Shown here in pieces: positions 21,879 to 33,299 of a DNA stretch of 64,000 nucleotides. The position numbers and the translations under genes are program-made. Position 1 is the stretch's first letter. Each line of letters starts with the position of its first letter. The stretch lies in NCBI GenBank assembly GCA_020796225.1, contig CM036753.1, positions 3,038,001 to 3,102,000 on the forward strand, in the 5' to 3' direction. The notes beneath the pieces are model-generated. The model saw only the letters and a program-made list of their open reading frames with translations, was not told the origin of the DNA and ran no database searches. This DNA is from Arion vulgaris (Eukaryota > Mollusca > Gastropoda > Stylommatophora > Arionidae).

Positions 21879-24800
21879 ACGCCCGTGTGCTGCCGGGGCT
21901 CGCAAGGGCAAAGAGTAGCGGCACTGCGACCTACAAGGCATGTCGTAAGAGGCGACTAAGGTGGGGTTTGGCGTAGGGCTGGCTACCTATCCAGTAGAAA
22001 ATTTTAGCCACAAAATCCAACCAACCATGAACAAGTCACATAAAAATAAAATAAAAACTGTGCCAACCAAGAGGAAAGGAAGCTCTTCTAGAAGAGGTAT
22101 GAAGCGATGCAGAGAAAGCCGCAAGGAGTCTACACCGCAGATTATCTTCCTTTCACCTAGGAAAAGCTCCAGAATTGGCACCTGGAATGTTAGAAGTATG
22201 TATGAAATGGGAAAGACAGCACAGGTTGTAAATGAGATGAAATTTCACGGGATTGGCATCTTGGGATTATGTGAAACTAGGTGGAATGGTGCAGGCAAAC
22301 AACGTCTAAACACAGGAGAAACAATGCTGTTCTCAGGCCATATGGAAGAAAATGCCCCCATAGTGAAGGAGTGGCTTTAATGCTATCTAAAGAAGCGGAG
22401 AAGGCACTAATAAAATGGGAAGCAGTGAGTCCTAGGATAATCACAGCAACATTCAGAACCACCAAAAAGAAAGTATTCTTGAATGTGACCCAGTGTTATG
22501 CACCTACCAATGATAAAGAGGAAAAAGTAAAGAGGAATTTTACATAAAACTTCAAAATACTATAGGTAATCAGAGAAATGGGAACATCAAAATTCTGATG
22601 GGCGACCTCAATGCCAAAATAGGTTCGGACAACATAGGCTACGAGGAGATCATGGGGAAACACGGACTAGGAATAATGAACGAAAATGGAGAACTATTCA
22701 CTAATTTCTGTGCAGCGAATCAATACGTCATAGGTGGAAGTGTCTTTCCACATAAAAGAATACATAAAGCAACCTGGGTATCACCAGATCACAGAACAGA
22801 AAATCAAATTGACCACATATGCATAAACAAGAAATTCAGGTCATCTCTACAAGATGTAAGGGTTCTAAGGGGGCAGATGTAGATTCGGATCACCATTTGT
22901 TGATAAGTAAAATTAAACTGAAGCTTAAGCGATACATAACATCCCATGAACATAGACACCAATATAATGTAGGATACCTCAGAAGTCAAGAAACAAAGGA
23001 ACAGTTCACGGTCACAGTCTCTAATAAGTATGAGGTGTTGCGGCAATTAGAAGATGAGGTGAGTGCGGAAGAATGCTGGCAGCAAGCCAAAAATATTTGG
23101 AATGAAACATGCACAGAGGTATTAGGAAAGAAGGAGCGGAATCATAAGGCATGGATAACTCCAGAAACTCTCAAGGAAATAGAAGAAAGGAAAAGAGGAA
23201 AGCAGATTTAAATAATAGCAAAACTAGAACTGCCAAAGCCATAGCCAGGAAAAGTACACAGAAGCTAGCAAGAAAGTGAAGAAACAAATAAAGTTAGATA
23301 AAAGACAATACGTAGAAGATCTAGCAAGAGAAGCAGAGGTAGCTGCAGGAAAAGGAAACCTTAGGAATCTTTACAACATCACTAGAAAGCTAGCAGGAAA
23401 ATACAGTCCATCAAATGGGTTGATCAGAAATAGTAGCGGGGAAATTATCACTAATGTTAGAGACCAAATGGAAAGATGGATGGAATACTTCAAGGAACTC
23501 CTGAACAGACCAGCACCTGCAAACCCCCCAGATATCCAACCGGAAGAGATTGACTTGGACATCAACTGTGAGAAACCATCCAAGGAGGAGATTAGTAAAG
23601 CCATTAAACTTTTAAAAGATGGGAAAGCGGTCGGTCCAGATGGTATTCCAGCGGAGGCGGTTAAAGCCAACATAAACACATCCACAGAAATACTGTATAA
23701 ATTATTTAGCAGAATCTGGGAGACCGAAGAAATACCAGCAAACTGGAGAGAAGGATACCTGGTGAAGCTACCAAAGAAAGGGGACCTTCAGAAGTGTGAA
23801 AACTATAGGGGAATAATGCTGTTGTCAGTACCTGGGAAAATACTAAGCAGAGTCATCCTGGAGAGATTGAGAGAGGCCATCGATATAAAGCTAAGAGATG
23901 AACAGGCAGGCTTCCGACCACCAAATAGATCCTGTGCTGACCAGATAGCCACATTACGTATAATAATAGAGCAAAGTATTGAATGGAAATCCCCACTTTA
24001 TATCGGATTTGTTGATTATGAGAAGGCTTTTGACAGTATTGATAGGGAAACCCTTTGGAAATTAATGAGGCATTATGGAATCCCACAGAAAATTATTAAC
24101 CTAATAAAAGCAACATATACAGATATGAAATGTAGAGTTCTTCATGAAGGTAAACTAACAGATACTTTTGGAATAGAAACAGGAGTGCGTCAGGGATGTC
24201 TTCTATCACCTTTGTTGTTCTTACTGACAATAGACTGGATTATGAAGACCACAGTAACTAACACCAGAAATGGAATCCAATGGACTCTGACAGAGCAACT
24301 AGATGATCTGGACTTCGCTGATGATATAGCCCTTCTGTCACATACACGAAATCAGATGCAGGATAAGCTAAACACATTGAATCAAAGGTCCCAGCAACTA
24401 GGGCTGAACATTCATAAGGGAAAGACAAAGATATTGAGAATTAACCAAGCAACGACAACTCGATCTCCCTGGGGAAATCCCACTTCAAGAGGTAGAATCA
24501 TACACATATTTGGGCAGCAACGTAGACAAAGAGGGTGGAACAGATAGAGATGTTAAAATAAGAATACAGAAGGCAAGAGGAGCTTTCATTGCACTGCGAA
24601 ACATTTGGAAGTCCAAAGAAATCAAATCTAGAACAAAAATACGGATATTTAACTCTAATGTTAAAGCAGTTCTACTGTATGGGTCAGAAACATGGAGAAC
24701 AACTAAAACAATAGCGCATAAATTGCAAACATTCATCAACTGGTGTCTCGCAGAATAGAGGGAATAAGATGGTATGATAGGGTCACAAATGAGGAACTTA

Positions 24801-25100
24801 TGGAGAGAACAAGACAGATTCCAGTGAACGAACAGGTTAAAAAGACGCTGGCGCTGGATAGGACACACTTTGCGAAACCGGAGGGGAATATAACAAGAAG
24901 GGTCCTTGCCTGGAACCCGCAGGGCAGCGAAAGAAAAGGAGGCCGAGAAATACATGGAGACGAGATTTGGAGGCGGAGATCAACAATATAAAGAAGAGCT
25001 GGAGGGAGCTGCAGGAGATAGCTAGAGATAGGAAGACTTGGCATGAGTTGGTTGAGGGCCTATGCCCCAACCCGGGTAAAAGGCAAAGAGAGAGAGAGAC
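21879..25100 (+). mobile_element. Near full-length RTE-type LINE
   Basis: About 3.2 kb: a ~150-base 5' region with the hairpin core ATGTCGTAAGAGGCGACTAA, an apurinic-type endonuclease, a reverse transcriptase, a basic tail and a short (GA)n 3' end instead of poly(A). Such a microsatellite-like end is usual for RTE elements. Both flanks are the same 19-bp array, so an exact target duplication cannot be separated from the array (ACATGCGTTGAT is present on both sides). No RNase H is present, as expected for this clade. It is the best-preserved LINE in the window and a likely parent of the tails at 12.2 and 36.1 kb. Confidence 0.88.
22027..25026 (+). pseudogene. RTE endonuclease-reverse transcriptase, frameshifted
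   Basis: The protein would nick target DNA and copy its own RNA into the cut. Endonuclease: GTWNVRSM, LCETRW (catalytic Glu), GDLNAKIG and SDHH (catalytic Asp-His) lie between 22,170 and 22,905. An intact 423-codon frame (23,276-24,547) holds the RT: GKAVGPDGIPAEAVK, GFVDYEKAFDSIDRETLW, GVRQGCLLSPLLF and LDFADDIALLSH, so the FADD active site is intact. After it come YGSETWRTTK and a W-x-G-H-T-L-R, WNPQG tail. The reading frame changes at least six times (about 22,350, 22,545, 22,870, 23,215, 24,500 and 24,740), so no complete protein can be made. The start is taken as ATG 22,027 with low confidence. Confidence 0.85.
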
Positions 25101-25143
25101 ATGCGTTGATGGTCGGCACATGCGTTGATGGTCAGCACATGTG
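25100..25143. repeat. 19-bp minisatellite, middle block
   Basis: Two to three units of the same 19-bp repeat directly after the RTE 3' end. Confidence 0.9.
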
Positions 25144-25144
25144 T

Positions 25145-25560
25145 TCATAGTTCATAAGCGGTTCCAACTTCACTGCAACGGATCACCCCATAATTGCTCC
25201 GTTCCTGTGCCAATGAAAATCACACGAAATGCTAACAACTGTGAAATGTTTCCTGTGTGAACTAATTCCAGAATGAAATAGCCGCATCAGCCACAAAAAA
25301 CAACATGCACCGCATAAAATGCATATGGCCGTCGCTAATGTAGCAACACAAAACTGTTCATCACTTGAATTGCAATTCTTGTCGAAGGGAACATCAATCA
25401 TGACAAAATCCAGCTTTCTGCACTAGCAATATAACTGCATAAGGCAGATTGAGCTTGTTCGCATAACGCTGTCCGCCATTTTCCGAATACACACAACAAA
25501 CGCACGGTTGACACAGCAAAAAGCATTCCATGTAACAGTCATAGCTTACAGTGTTGCTCA
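25145..25560. repeat. Dispersed repeat D3, copy 1
   Basis: About 420 bp shared in the same orientation with 46,110-46,530: TTCCAACTTCACTGCAACGG, GAACTAATTCCAGAATGAA, GTCGAAGGGAACATCAATCA and GACACAGCAAAAAGCATTCC. The minus strand has a conserved-looking start MIDVPFD in both copies, but frames then break differently, so coding is not supported. Confidence 0.75.
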
Positions 25561-25712
25561 AGCACTAACTCAGTAGCTCGGCATACGAAACCGGAAAATA
25601 CCCGACCAAACATGTCGGAAATGCGCTAGCAAAGTCGTGTTCAGAATCAAACAGTTCTGACTCTGAATGGCCCTCCCGCATTCCGCCATTGCTGGCCAGA
25701 TTTTTTCACAGA

Positions 25713-25826
25713 TGGTCGACACATGCGTTGATGGTCGGCACATGCGTTGATGATCAGCACATGCGTTGATGGTCAGCACATGCGTTGATGGTCAGCACAT
25801 GCATTGATGGTCAGCACATGTGTTGG
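25713..25826. repeat. 19-bp minisatellite, right block
   Basis: About six units of GATGGTCAGCACATGCGTT-type repeat, mostly with the CAGC variant rather than CGGC. Confidence 0.92.
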
Positions 25827-26019
25827 AGAATATCTCAGTTTCAATTTTCACAGATCTCTATTATTTTATCCTCATGTTCATGACATGATCACCATGAAAG
25901 CAGGAAAGTGTTTGGAAGCTCTTCTAGTGATGACATTGGCTGATCTTTACCAAAAGCTGTTTTTTAAATGACATTATCAGTGATTGATGCTCTCTGCGAT
26001 TGAATGGGTGCCGCCCGTG

Positions 26020-26222
26020 TATTACTTGGGCCTACAAGCTGAGCGAAGAATAGTAACACTGCGACCTACAAGGAATGTCGTAAGAGGCGACTGAGAACCT
26101 AGGTAAGCTACGCTAGTAAATAAAAAGCGTCGCAAAAATTGTATGTATTGGTCTAGTAGGCGCATAACTGGCACAACGTACAATTGCTCTTAGGCTCAGA
26201 TCACATACAAATCATAAAGAAT
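26020..26222 (+). repeat. R240, copy 4
   Basis: GCGACCTACAAGGAATGTCG, TAAGAGGCGACTGAGAAC and GCATAACTGGCACAACGTAC in order. Confidence 0.8.
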
Positions 26223-26269
26223 GGTGGGTGCTCTCTGTGATTGATGGGATGTTCTCTGTGATTGAATAT

Positions 26270-26790
26270 GAAATGGACATCTTGACAATCAGCTGCAAAC
26301 AACTGAAACGACTGGATTGTTGCAGATGAGGCTATGAGACTGATCTGGTACCACTGTAGCATTGCAGGAAATGATAGTGCTGATGTCTTGGCTTAGGAAG
26401 GCAGTGCCAAAGAGCAAATTTACCAATCCCTGTCTTTTCAAGAGGTCAAAACCCCCATACAGAGAAAATCTGCCGTAGACTGAAAGACAATCACTGGATA
26501 CGATTAAGGAAAAGACTTCCTCAAATACCTAGAGCAGAATAAACCAGGTCATTATATTTTGACTATGTACCGGACACTACAGACTCAACAAACACATAGA
26601 CTAGGAATAAGTCAAACAGCTCTCTGCCAGTGTCAGCAGGTGGAACAGACACCGTAGCATGTCCTTCAAGACCGACTTCTGAGTGAGCTGAGAAGCAACA
26701 TGTAGCCACACCCAGTCGACTGAAGCTGACTGTCCAGTTTGAGGTTCACAGTAAACTAAGCACATGGCCAGAGATTGCTGAAGAGGACGA
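26270..26790 (+). pseudogene. RNase H-type LINE C-terminus (decayed)
   Basis: Fragments in three frames: LIWYHCSIAGNDSADVLA (compare W-I-P-S-H-C-N-I-x-x-N-E-x-A-D in the 48-kb copy), then TLQTQQTHRLGISQTAL, then CQCQQVEQTP and HVLQD, the zinc-ligand tail C-x-C ... E-H-V-L-Q-D-C. It is clearly the end of an I/Jockey-like LINE with RNase H. It is dead. Confidence 0.7.
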
Positions 26791-27215
26791 AGAACCCTTT
26801 GCCTCACATTTCAATGTCTGCTTTGTGATTCTTTCATCATTTCTTCTCAAGGTGTGCCCAACATATCTCCATCTTCTTTTTATAATAGCTGTTACTATTG
26901 CTCGACCAGACATTTCTCTTGATTGCATCCCTTGTCCTGAATTAATTCCATTTTATGTTCATTATTTTTCGCAGACATCTATTTTCAAATGCATTCAACT
27001 TACTTTCTATAGCTTTAGTCATTTCCCAACTATTGATGGCATATGTTAGGACTGAAATTGAAAGTTTGAAGTTTAGTTTTCAGACTTCTTAACTTGGAGT
27101 TCCATATTTTATTTAGTTTCTTAAAAGCTGATGCTGCTTGTTCTGAGATTCTAGAATCTAATTTTAGTGTATCTTTCTGAGCCAAGTAATGCACAAGATG
27201 TGTTTCTGACTTTCG
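26745..27215 (-). pseudogene. RTE-type LINE 3' region (reverse)
   Basis: Minus frames: DSRISEQAASAFKKLNKIWN then SGRAIVTAIIKRRWRYVGHT and LRRNDERITKQTLK. These are the post-RT segment and the W-x-x-G-H-T-L-R tail. The overlap with the previous entry near 26,750-26,790 marks the junction. Confidence 0.72.
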
Positions 27216-28621
27216 CAAAGGGGCCCTCATTAGCAACTATCATTGATGCACTAGGTGCATCATATACCACCCGGCTGGTCTGTTTACCGGTACAGCATCC
27301 TTTTCACAAGTTTCGACAGCTCTCAAAATTACTTGTGATGAGGTACCTGGCCTCATGCACAAGCCCTCCTCCTTTCTCCTCTGGGCATGGAGCCAGCAAT
27401 GATGGAGTTCTCTTTAATTGCCATTAATAATTTCTAAATTCCCATTTGTAATGTTCATAGCAGCACTTTGTAGTCAGAATATCTAAGATCAAGAAATTTC
27501 TTTTCCACCACTTACAGAAGGCTAAAACTGTTGTGTGACAGTTTCATTTTATATTTACGTGGAGACAACAATTTTCAGACCACCCTCATATTAAGCAGAT
27601 ATGAGAACAGAATGCAATCATGCCCGACTTCCTGTATTATATCAAACTAATATGATGCGTCTTCCTACTCCTCGCACATTCTGTTCACAGCTGCCCTATC
27701 AGTTCACTAAACAAGTGCTTTTATAATCTATATTAAATATAATCAAAAGCAATTTCTTTCATTATCCCACAATTAAACCATATTAAACTTTAGATACAAA
27801 ACCTTTACTGCAGACAAACAGACAACTAAAATAACAAATGGTTGGTTGCCTACATTATTAGTAAAAAGTAACAAAATTAATGAAATAGATTTTTTAAATA
27901 ACAATGAATGTAAAACTTAATCATGCAGATGAGGAATGTAGATCAGTTATAAGTTGTGTTCAGAGACAGTTGTAAATAGATATTTAATCATTTACAACTC
28001 CACCCAAACATTATTGCATCTGATCATTTCATTGTACTGTAGTTAATGCTCACCAATTCAGCATTCAAATAGTTACTTGATACTGTAATCCTGGGATTAG
28101 TATGGCATCATGATAGTATTAACTGCTCATAATACAAACAAATAGTACGACAGTACAGGACAACCCAATGTGCCATGTTGCATCAACATTCCACTACAAA
28201 CCAAACAAAAGTAACTACGACTGAAGAACTGCACTAATAACATGTATACTAACGACAATCTTAAAATATGAATTTCTTTTCTACGATCTAAGTTAAATCA
28301 AGGTGGTGAGTCAAATGACGTGTCACAGACGTTCAGTTCAACACAACTAGGTAGACAGAAAAAGGCGCTACTTCAAATCTAGACTTGTATTCTCTGAAAG
28401 ACCAAATTTAAACATGCATATATCTTTTAAACATCAGCCTGTATAACAACGTACAAGTAAATATTAGTTATGGCATTGATAGTTACACTGATAGAGACAG
28501 ATGCTTTCACTTCAGTCTGGGTATTCCAGTAATTAAAGTATTGGCAACAGTAGCCCGAATTTTGTTCTGAAAAGAAACTTGAAATTTGGTCGAGTTTACA
28601 ACGAGATAATTTACTTACCAT
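27216..28621. other. Low-repeat stretch, possibly intronic or 3' UTR
   Basis: The longest stretch without a recognised transposon or array. If the first exon at 28,622-28,661 is real, this would be its intron and downstream part. A good acceptor, TTGGTCTTTCAG on the minus strand, ends at about 28,396. I found no coding exon with a recognisable domain. Confidence 0.4.
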
Positions 28622-28661
28622 TAAGATCCTCTGATTTCTCAGATCTCTGAGTTGAAGCCAT
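28622..28661 (-). CDS. Candidate first coding exon of an unknown gene
   Basis: Minus strand: an ATG followed by codons for MASTQRSEKSEDLN and one extra base, then a consensus donor G|GTAAGTAA. The leader is hydrophilic and not a signal peptide. I do not recognise the protein. If joined to the acceptor at about 28,396 it would add only eight codons before a stop, so either the product is a micropeptide or the true second exon lies elsewhere. Upstream sequence has promoter-like elements. The call rests only on ATG plus donor. Confidence 0.3.
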
Positions 28662-28699
28662 GTATGTAGTATATCTAAACTATGTTAATGAAAAACTTT

Positions 28700-28930
28700 C
28701 TCTCTCCCCTTGAGTTGGAATGCTACGTGTAATAGAGCAGCACAAAGAAGTCTCAGCACACTTCTGACTTCTGGTGGTTTGTTGATATTTTTATTTATAA
28801 CTGACGTCACACAAATGGGTCAAGGCCAACACAGCGCCCCTAGTAGTAATAATTGGCTAAAAGGAGTTATGTCCCGTAGTTAGGGAGAAATTAATCATTT
28901 TCTCCCGATTTTGGCGGAATAGAAACATCC
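28700..28930 (-). promoter_or_regulatory. Promoter-like region
   Basis: Holds a perfect palindromic CRE TGACGTCA at about 28,802-28,809, a CCAAT box on the minus strand (AGCCAATTATT, about 28,850-28,860) and TTTTGGCGGAA, an E2F-like site, at about 28,909. It lies 40-270 bases upstream of the candidate first exon. The functional reading is inference. Confidence 0.4.
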
Positions 28931-29184
28931 AATCCGTGAACAATTAAATACAATTCCTATATCGATGTTGACATAGAGTTCTAGTGTTTCCTTTAATTTC
29001 TTAAGTGAATTGTAACTGTGTACCACCCACCCTAACCACGTAAATGTTTGAATGTGCATTGTTAATATCGGTCAAATTCCAAACTAAACTATTCCCCCTC
29101 CCACTTACATTTTTATCTTTTAAACGATAATTTATTGCAAAGATACTTTTAAATTTTCTATGCAATCTATTCAAGACACGAGAA

Positions 29185-29435
29185 AGCTTATCATCAATAT
29201 AAGAAAGAGGCAGTCATCATTTTTCAGCATGTGATGAGGAGGGAGGTTTAGAACACATTGTGACAACCGGTAAAATCGAGGGTAGACGAGACAGGGGAAG
29301 ACAGAGAGAAAATGTTGGATAGCCTGACTTCATGGCACGGTAGGGCGTCAACATCTGAGCTCATAGCAAACACCAACGACAGAGATTTGTGGAGATCCAT
29401 GATCGCCTACACCAGCCGGCACGGCACCTGATGAT
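29185..29435 (+). pseudogene. LINE 3' end (family L-d)
   Basis: One open frame reads VIIFQHVMRREGLEHIV, then IEGRRDRGRQREKMLDSL, then LIANTNDRDLWRSMI and a TGATGATGATGA end. A minus-strand sister lies at 42,555-42,760. Confidence 0.75.
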
Positions 29436-29779
29436 GATGATGCAATCTATACCCACACACTCTATTCCTTGTTCATCTTGAGATTATTGTTTGTTATTAT
29501 ACTGTCCTGACGTCATATGACTTCGGGCAGAAACATAAGTCATAATTTACAACTTGGAAGTACATTCGATATCATGAGCAAATTACTAAAGTGGTTCGAA
29601 TCTGTGTTTGGTAATTTGTTTTTCTGAAAGCTCCTAATACTTGTACGCTGTATATTTATTGCCATTATTCATTGATTACCCTAGAGTTCTTACACACAAA
29701 AAACTCCTTGTTCTCATATAACATCTAAACAAATAATCCAAAGATTATAGTTCATTGTATTTTTGTATGGCTCAGCATT

Positions 29780-30015
29780 TGGAAGACATAATTTATATAA
29801 TTGAGGTGAAGATAAATACAAATTAATATCAGTTATATGAGGACTATCATCATAGCACTCCGGACACGTCCATAGGTGCTCCGATCTCCGCCTCAACAAA
29901 TCCATCAGCGGCTCATCACGTAGTTCAATGTTGCATATCAATCTCTTTGCATATTTGGTATGTCTGGCTGCACCAATATCGACACCCATCTCTCTTAATC
30001 TTGTATACATAAGAA
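29780..30015 (-). pseudogene. LINE RH1 C-terminus (reverse)
   Basis: A 98-codon open frame with GVDIGAARHTKYAKRLI, LLRRRSEHLWTCPECYDD and then 3' sequence. C-P-E-C is the zinc-ligand end of this LINE. This is the clearest copy of the RH1 tail; others are at 9.04, 56.2 and 58.0 kb. Confidence 0.75.
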
Positions 30016-30079
30016 TATGTCACAGCTCATGGAAAGAAGATAGACAAATAAAGCAGTTTTAGAAAACTAGTAATCAAGA

Positions 30080-30720
30080 AAGAATTACTACAGAAAAGAA
30101 AACAAATAAAACATTTCGGACATATAAAGAGACATGACACGTTGTTCAAATCCGTATTAGGGTGGGGAGGGGAGGAGAGTTGAATATAAAAGTTGAGTGT
30201 AATAGTGCAGGAAGAAAATCACACTGGATCATATCAGATCACTTCGAAGTTTAGTGAAGCTGTCGTCGCCTGAATTCAAGATCAACCTTGACATAACACA
30301 TCAAACAAGTTTACATTTTAAAATTGGTGCCATATGTCTTACTATTTAACTTGCTTTATTATCAATGCCAAACCTGGATGTTGACATCAATTAACAGAAG
30401 AAAACGAATCACGGCAGAAATGAAGTGTCTACATAGAGAAGGCCGGTTTAGGAATGAAGACGTTAGGAAAAAGTGGAACAGACATCAGTACTGAACTTGT
30501 TAAAAACAAAAACTTTAATGTTTCGGCCACAGCACCAGATTACCAACAGACAGTGCACCTCAAAGGGCAATGCTACTCAGATATAGTCAATACAAAGCAA
30601 AATGTCACCAACGCAAAAGGTGGGTCACGGAAATAACAGGCTGTGAAAGTCACCATGTACGAAGCACACAAAAGAACATGTTCTAGAAATTTCTTGTACT
30701 GACTGATGAAACCCAGGTTG
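30080..30720 (+). pseudogene. Two LINE 3' relics in tandem
   Basis: At 30,080-30,150 a scrap with K-Q-I-K-H-F-G-H-I-K-R-H. From 30,300 a second relic: NRRKRITAEMKCLHREGRFR, NEDVRKKWNRHQY, CFGHSTRLPTDSAPQRAM and KAKCHQRKRWVTEI, in broken frames, related to family L-b. Confidence 0.65.
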
Positions 30721-30879
30721 GCAAGCCACGGCATTCATCTATCTGCATCCTTTGTATAATTTGATGATGGTCAAAAAGGTGTTCCTGAATATTGAAGACA
30801 CCGATATTCATTCCTTCCTAGGGTCAATATTTGTGAACCAACAAACCAGCTGGACAGTGTCTGCAGCACGGTCAGCCCA

Positions 30880-31180
30880 CGATTTGCCCGGCATGAACCA
30901 ATTTCCACTTCTCTCTCGCGATCACCGGACTGATGTACCAGATTTCCCCATAAATTCTGCACATTTTGTTGGGGTCTTATTCATGTGGAAATCTGATTCA
31001 TTTAACCTTAGCATAGGTGTGTGTTTCATCACATCTTCAACGCCATTTGGAGCTCTGGTGTTTATCCGTCGGCAATGTGTCCGGTTTTAGCTAGCAATTA
31101 CTGGGTCCCCAGCCGACCTACAAGGCATCAGGTTGCAATTTTCTTTTAGGGTAGCTACTTTTAGACAACCTTCCCTCCCG
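30880..31180 (-). repeat. Element X, uninterrupted copy (reverse)
   Basis: On the minus strand: ACCGGACACATTGCCGACGG, GAAGATGTGATGAAACACAC, TATGCTAAGGTTAAATGAAT, CAGATTTCCACATGAATA and AATTTATGGGGAAATCTGGT. The same landmarks are split by the Penelope element at 58.2-59.7 kb, so this copy gives the empty insertion site (about 31,004-31,014). Confidence 0.8.
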
Positions 31181-32130
31181 GGTTGTTATCTGCCAAGGTT
31201 AACAGTCTTTTTTTTTTTGACTACTTGGTTTGCCTGCCGTCGTTTTGTGTACGGTTTGCTCCTCTATCCTTTGATTGTCCCCAATCACACTACAAGGCAG
31301 TAGTAGTTCTCTGCGAGGGAACATGGGGTTATTGTTCTCTGGATGGAGACCCCATCTTCGAGGCTCTCCACCGTTTTTTCAACCTCACGTTTTTTTTTTG
31401 GGTGCCCTCTTCTACCGACTGGGCCCGCACCTTTTATCTTCGTCACTTGTGCTCACATTGTTCTACGGGGCAACACCGTACCCATTTCTATCTCACTGGG
31501 CACAGTGTTTATCACCATTCGGTCGGGACGTTTGCACTGGATTCAATCCTCTGCTGTGCTTTCCAGTTTTTCTGCACATTTGGGTGGTCCGCTCACCCCT
31601 ACGTTTGCCACGCCTTTTCGTCGCTCCATTATCAGTACCGTGCATGTCTGCCCCACCGGTGGGCTAACCTGTGTATCGTCCGTATGCGTGTTCGCTCTAC
31701 TTTGGTGCCTGCTCACCGTATTTAATCAGGTTTCTCACCGTGCTCATATTTACTATTCCTCGAGACTGTCAGGACACGAAACTCAATTCGGGCCGCCACC
31801 TCAGGGCTCCCAGTTTCACCCTATGTGGGCCCACACCTCTTCTCTGGATGCACCCCTCATCCCTTTATTTGTTAAGCTTTTCCCATCGGCCGGGAGAGAC
31901 GTGCATTAATAGTCACTCTGTGATTCTGTTCGTCTGTGTTGCGAGCGGATCTCATCCAACGTGACTATGTCTGCATCACTACTTATACCAGAGTAGCTCC
32001 CCCTCGATCCCTACCCGCTTAGCCAGACAGGAGCCGTTGCCTGTTCCCAGGGTCACTACGCGGAGGTGAGGTAGGATCTTGGTTAGTACCAGCTCACTAA
32101 TCCTGGAGCGACGTTGTCCCTATGCACCTT
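31181..32130. other. GC- and pyrimidine-rich block of unknown nature
   Basis: About 950 bases that are visibly richer in C and T on the plus strand than everything around. Three plus-strand frames stay open for 97-188 codons with no recognised motif, as expected where stop codons are rare by composition. It adjoins element X and may be its 5' part. Confidence 0.5.
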
Positions 32131-33299
32131 TGACCCCATTTCCACTTCTGATGCTGAACATCTTGTTCAGTGGATGATCTTTTTAGCACTCATTTTGATA
32201 TATGCACATGCTCTATATCTCGATTCTCCAGTCGTTCAATTTGAGTCTTACTAACACTGAGGATGGCCACTGCATATTTTATGGTTGAAAGGACATGCAT
32301 CTGCTACAGGATGACAAGCCGTCATTGCTCGACATTAGCAGCCACCATGACTCTCATTGCTGCCAGACTTTTACATACATTGGAACATGTGTATGTTGTG
32401 TTGAGTATGTTAGAAGTCACATCAGAATTTTGACAAATGTGTATGAGTATTATCTAACAGGACACAAACTTGTACAGACATGTAACTGTACAATTTTACG
32501 AATAGAAAAACCCCACTTTAAAGTACCTTATTTGGAGTTATACTGTATCCTGGTATCAGTTCTGTTTGGTTATAGGGAGTCCATCAGAGATGACTCATAC
32601 CAAACATTCTTATTTATTTCTGCTCCCAGCCAAGCATATAGTTAAAACTAACATTGACCTAAATGTTTTCAATTCAGCATCCCTAATTGAATATAGTGTT
32701 GAAATTGCTCCTAATCCTATTTCAGTTTTTCACATCAGTTTCCACAACAAAGCTATTTTATTTTATAGATTTGGGTTGTTGGTCCTTTAACACCCCTCAT
32801 GACCTGGGTGACATAGTTGTACAGATAGGTCACTAATAAGATATTACTAACATAAAACCCCACACTATTGTACCACATCTACCCAGTTATATTGCTGCAG
32901 CACATGTTGTTACATTTGACTAGCCATAAGGAAGGTCATCAGTAAAATATTGAATGCACACCAAACAAAATCAACAAGCATCACAAGTCTTCAATAAAAG
33001 TCATTTATTACCACCAACCAACCAACCAACCAACCAACCAACCAACCAGCCAACTACTTGTACAAGAATTACACAAACAATTATTGACATTGAACTACTA
33101 GTCATAATAGATTTGTCATCTAGAAATTTATGATTAATTTATTACTACTGCTCTTTACATCAAATGAGAATCAAATATATAATTATTTAGCCTCAGTGGT
33201 TGTCCATCATAGTAGACAAATACACATGTATAAAAAACACTGATGACAAACTAGTCTCTTGTAACATAAGGCCCTTCAACTTGAACAATTGAAATGGCT
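32131..33299. other. Unassigned, with a CCAA microsatellite
   Basis: Mostly AT-rich unique-looking DNA. A (CCAA)n tract runs at about 33,012-33,050. The 116-codon plus frame at 32,295-32,645 has no domain I know. Confidence 0.45.

Noticed and set aside
21879..22000. HDV-like ribozyme at the RTE 5' end
   Set aside because: The nested double pseudoknot could not be drawn from the sequence; only one short hairpin is clear.
21961..22380. A host gene similar to 'craniofacial development protein 2'
   Set aside because: That name is often given to LINE endonuclease domains; here RT and LINE tail follow directly.
25183..25401. Small secreted or membrane protein starting MIDVPFD, also at 46.1-46.4 kb
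   Set aside because: The two copies share the DNA over ~420 bp but their frames break differently, which fits a dispersed non-coding repeat.
31183..31909. Host gene in the GC-rich block (frames of 130-188 codons)
   Set aside because: Three overlapping frames are open at once, the compositions are odd and no motif is recognised; explained by few stop codons in pyrimidine-rich DNA.
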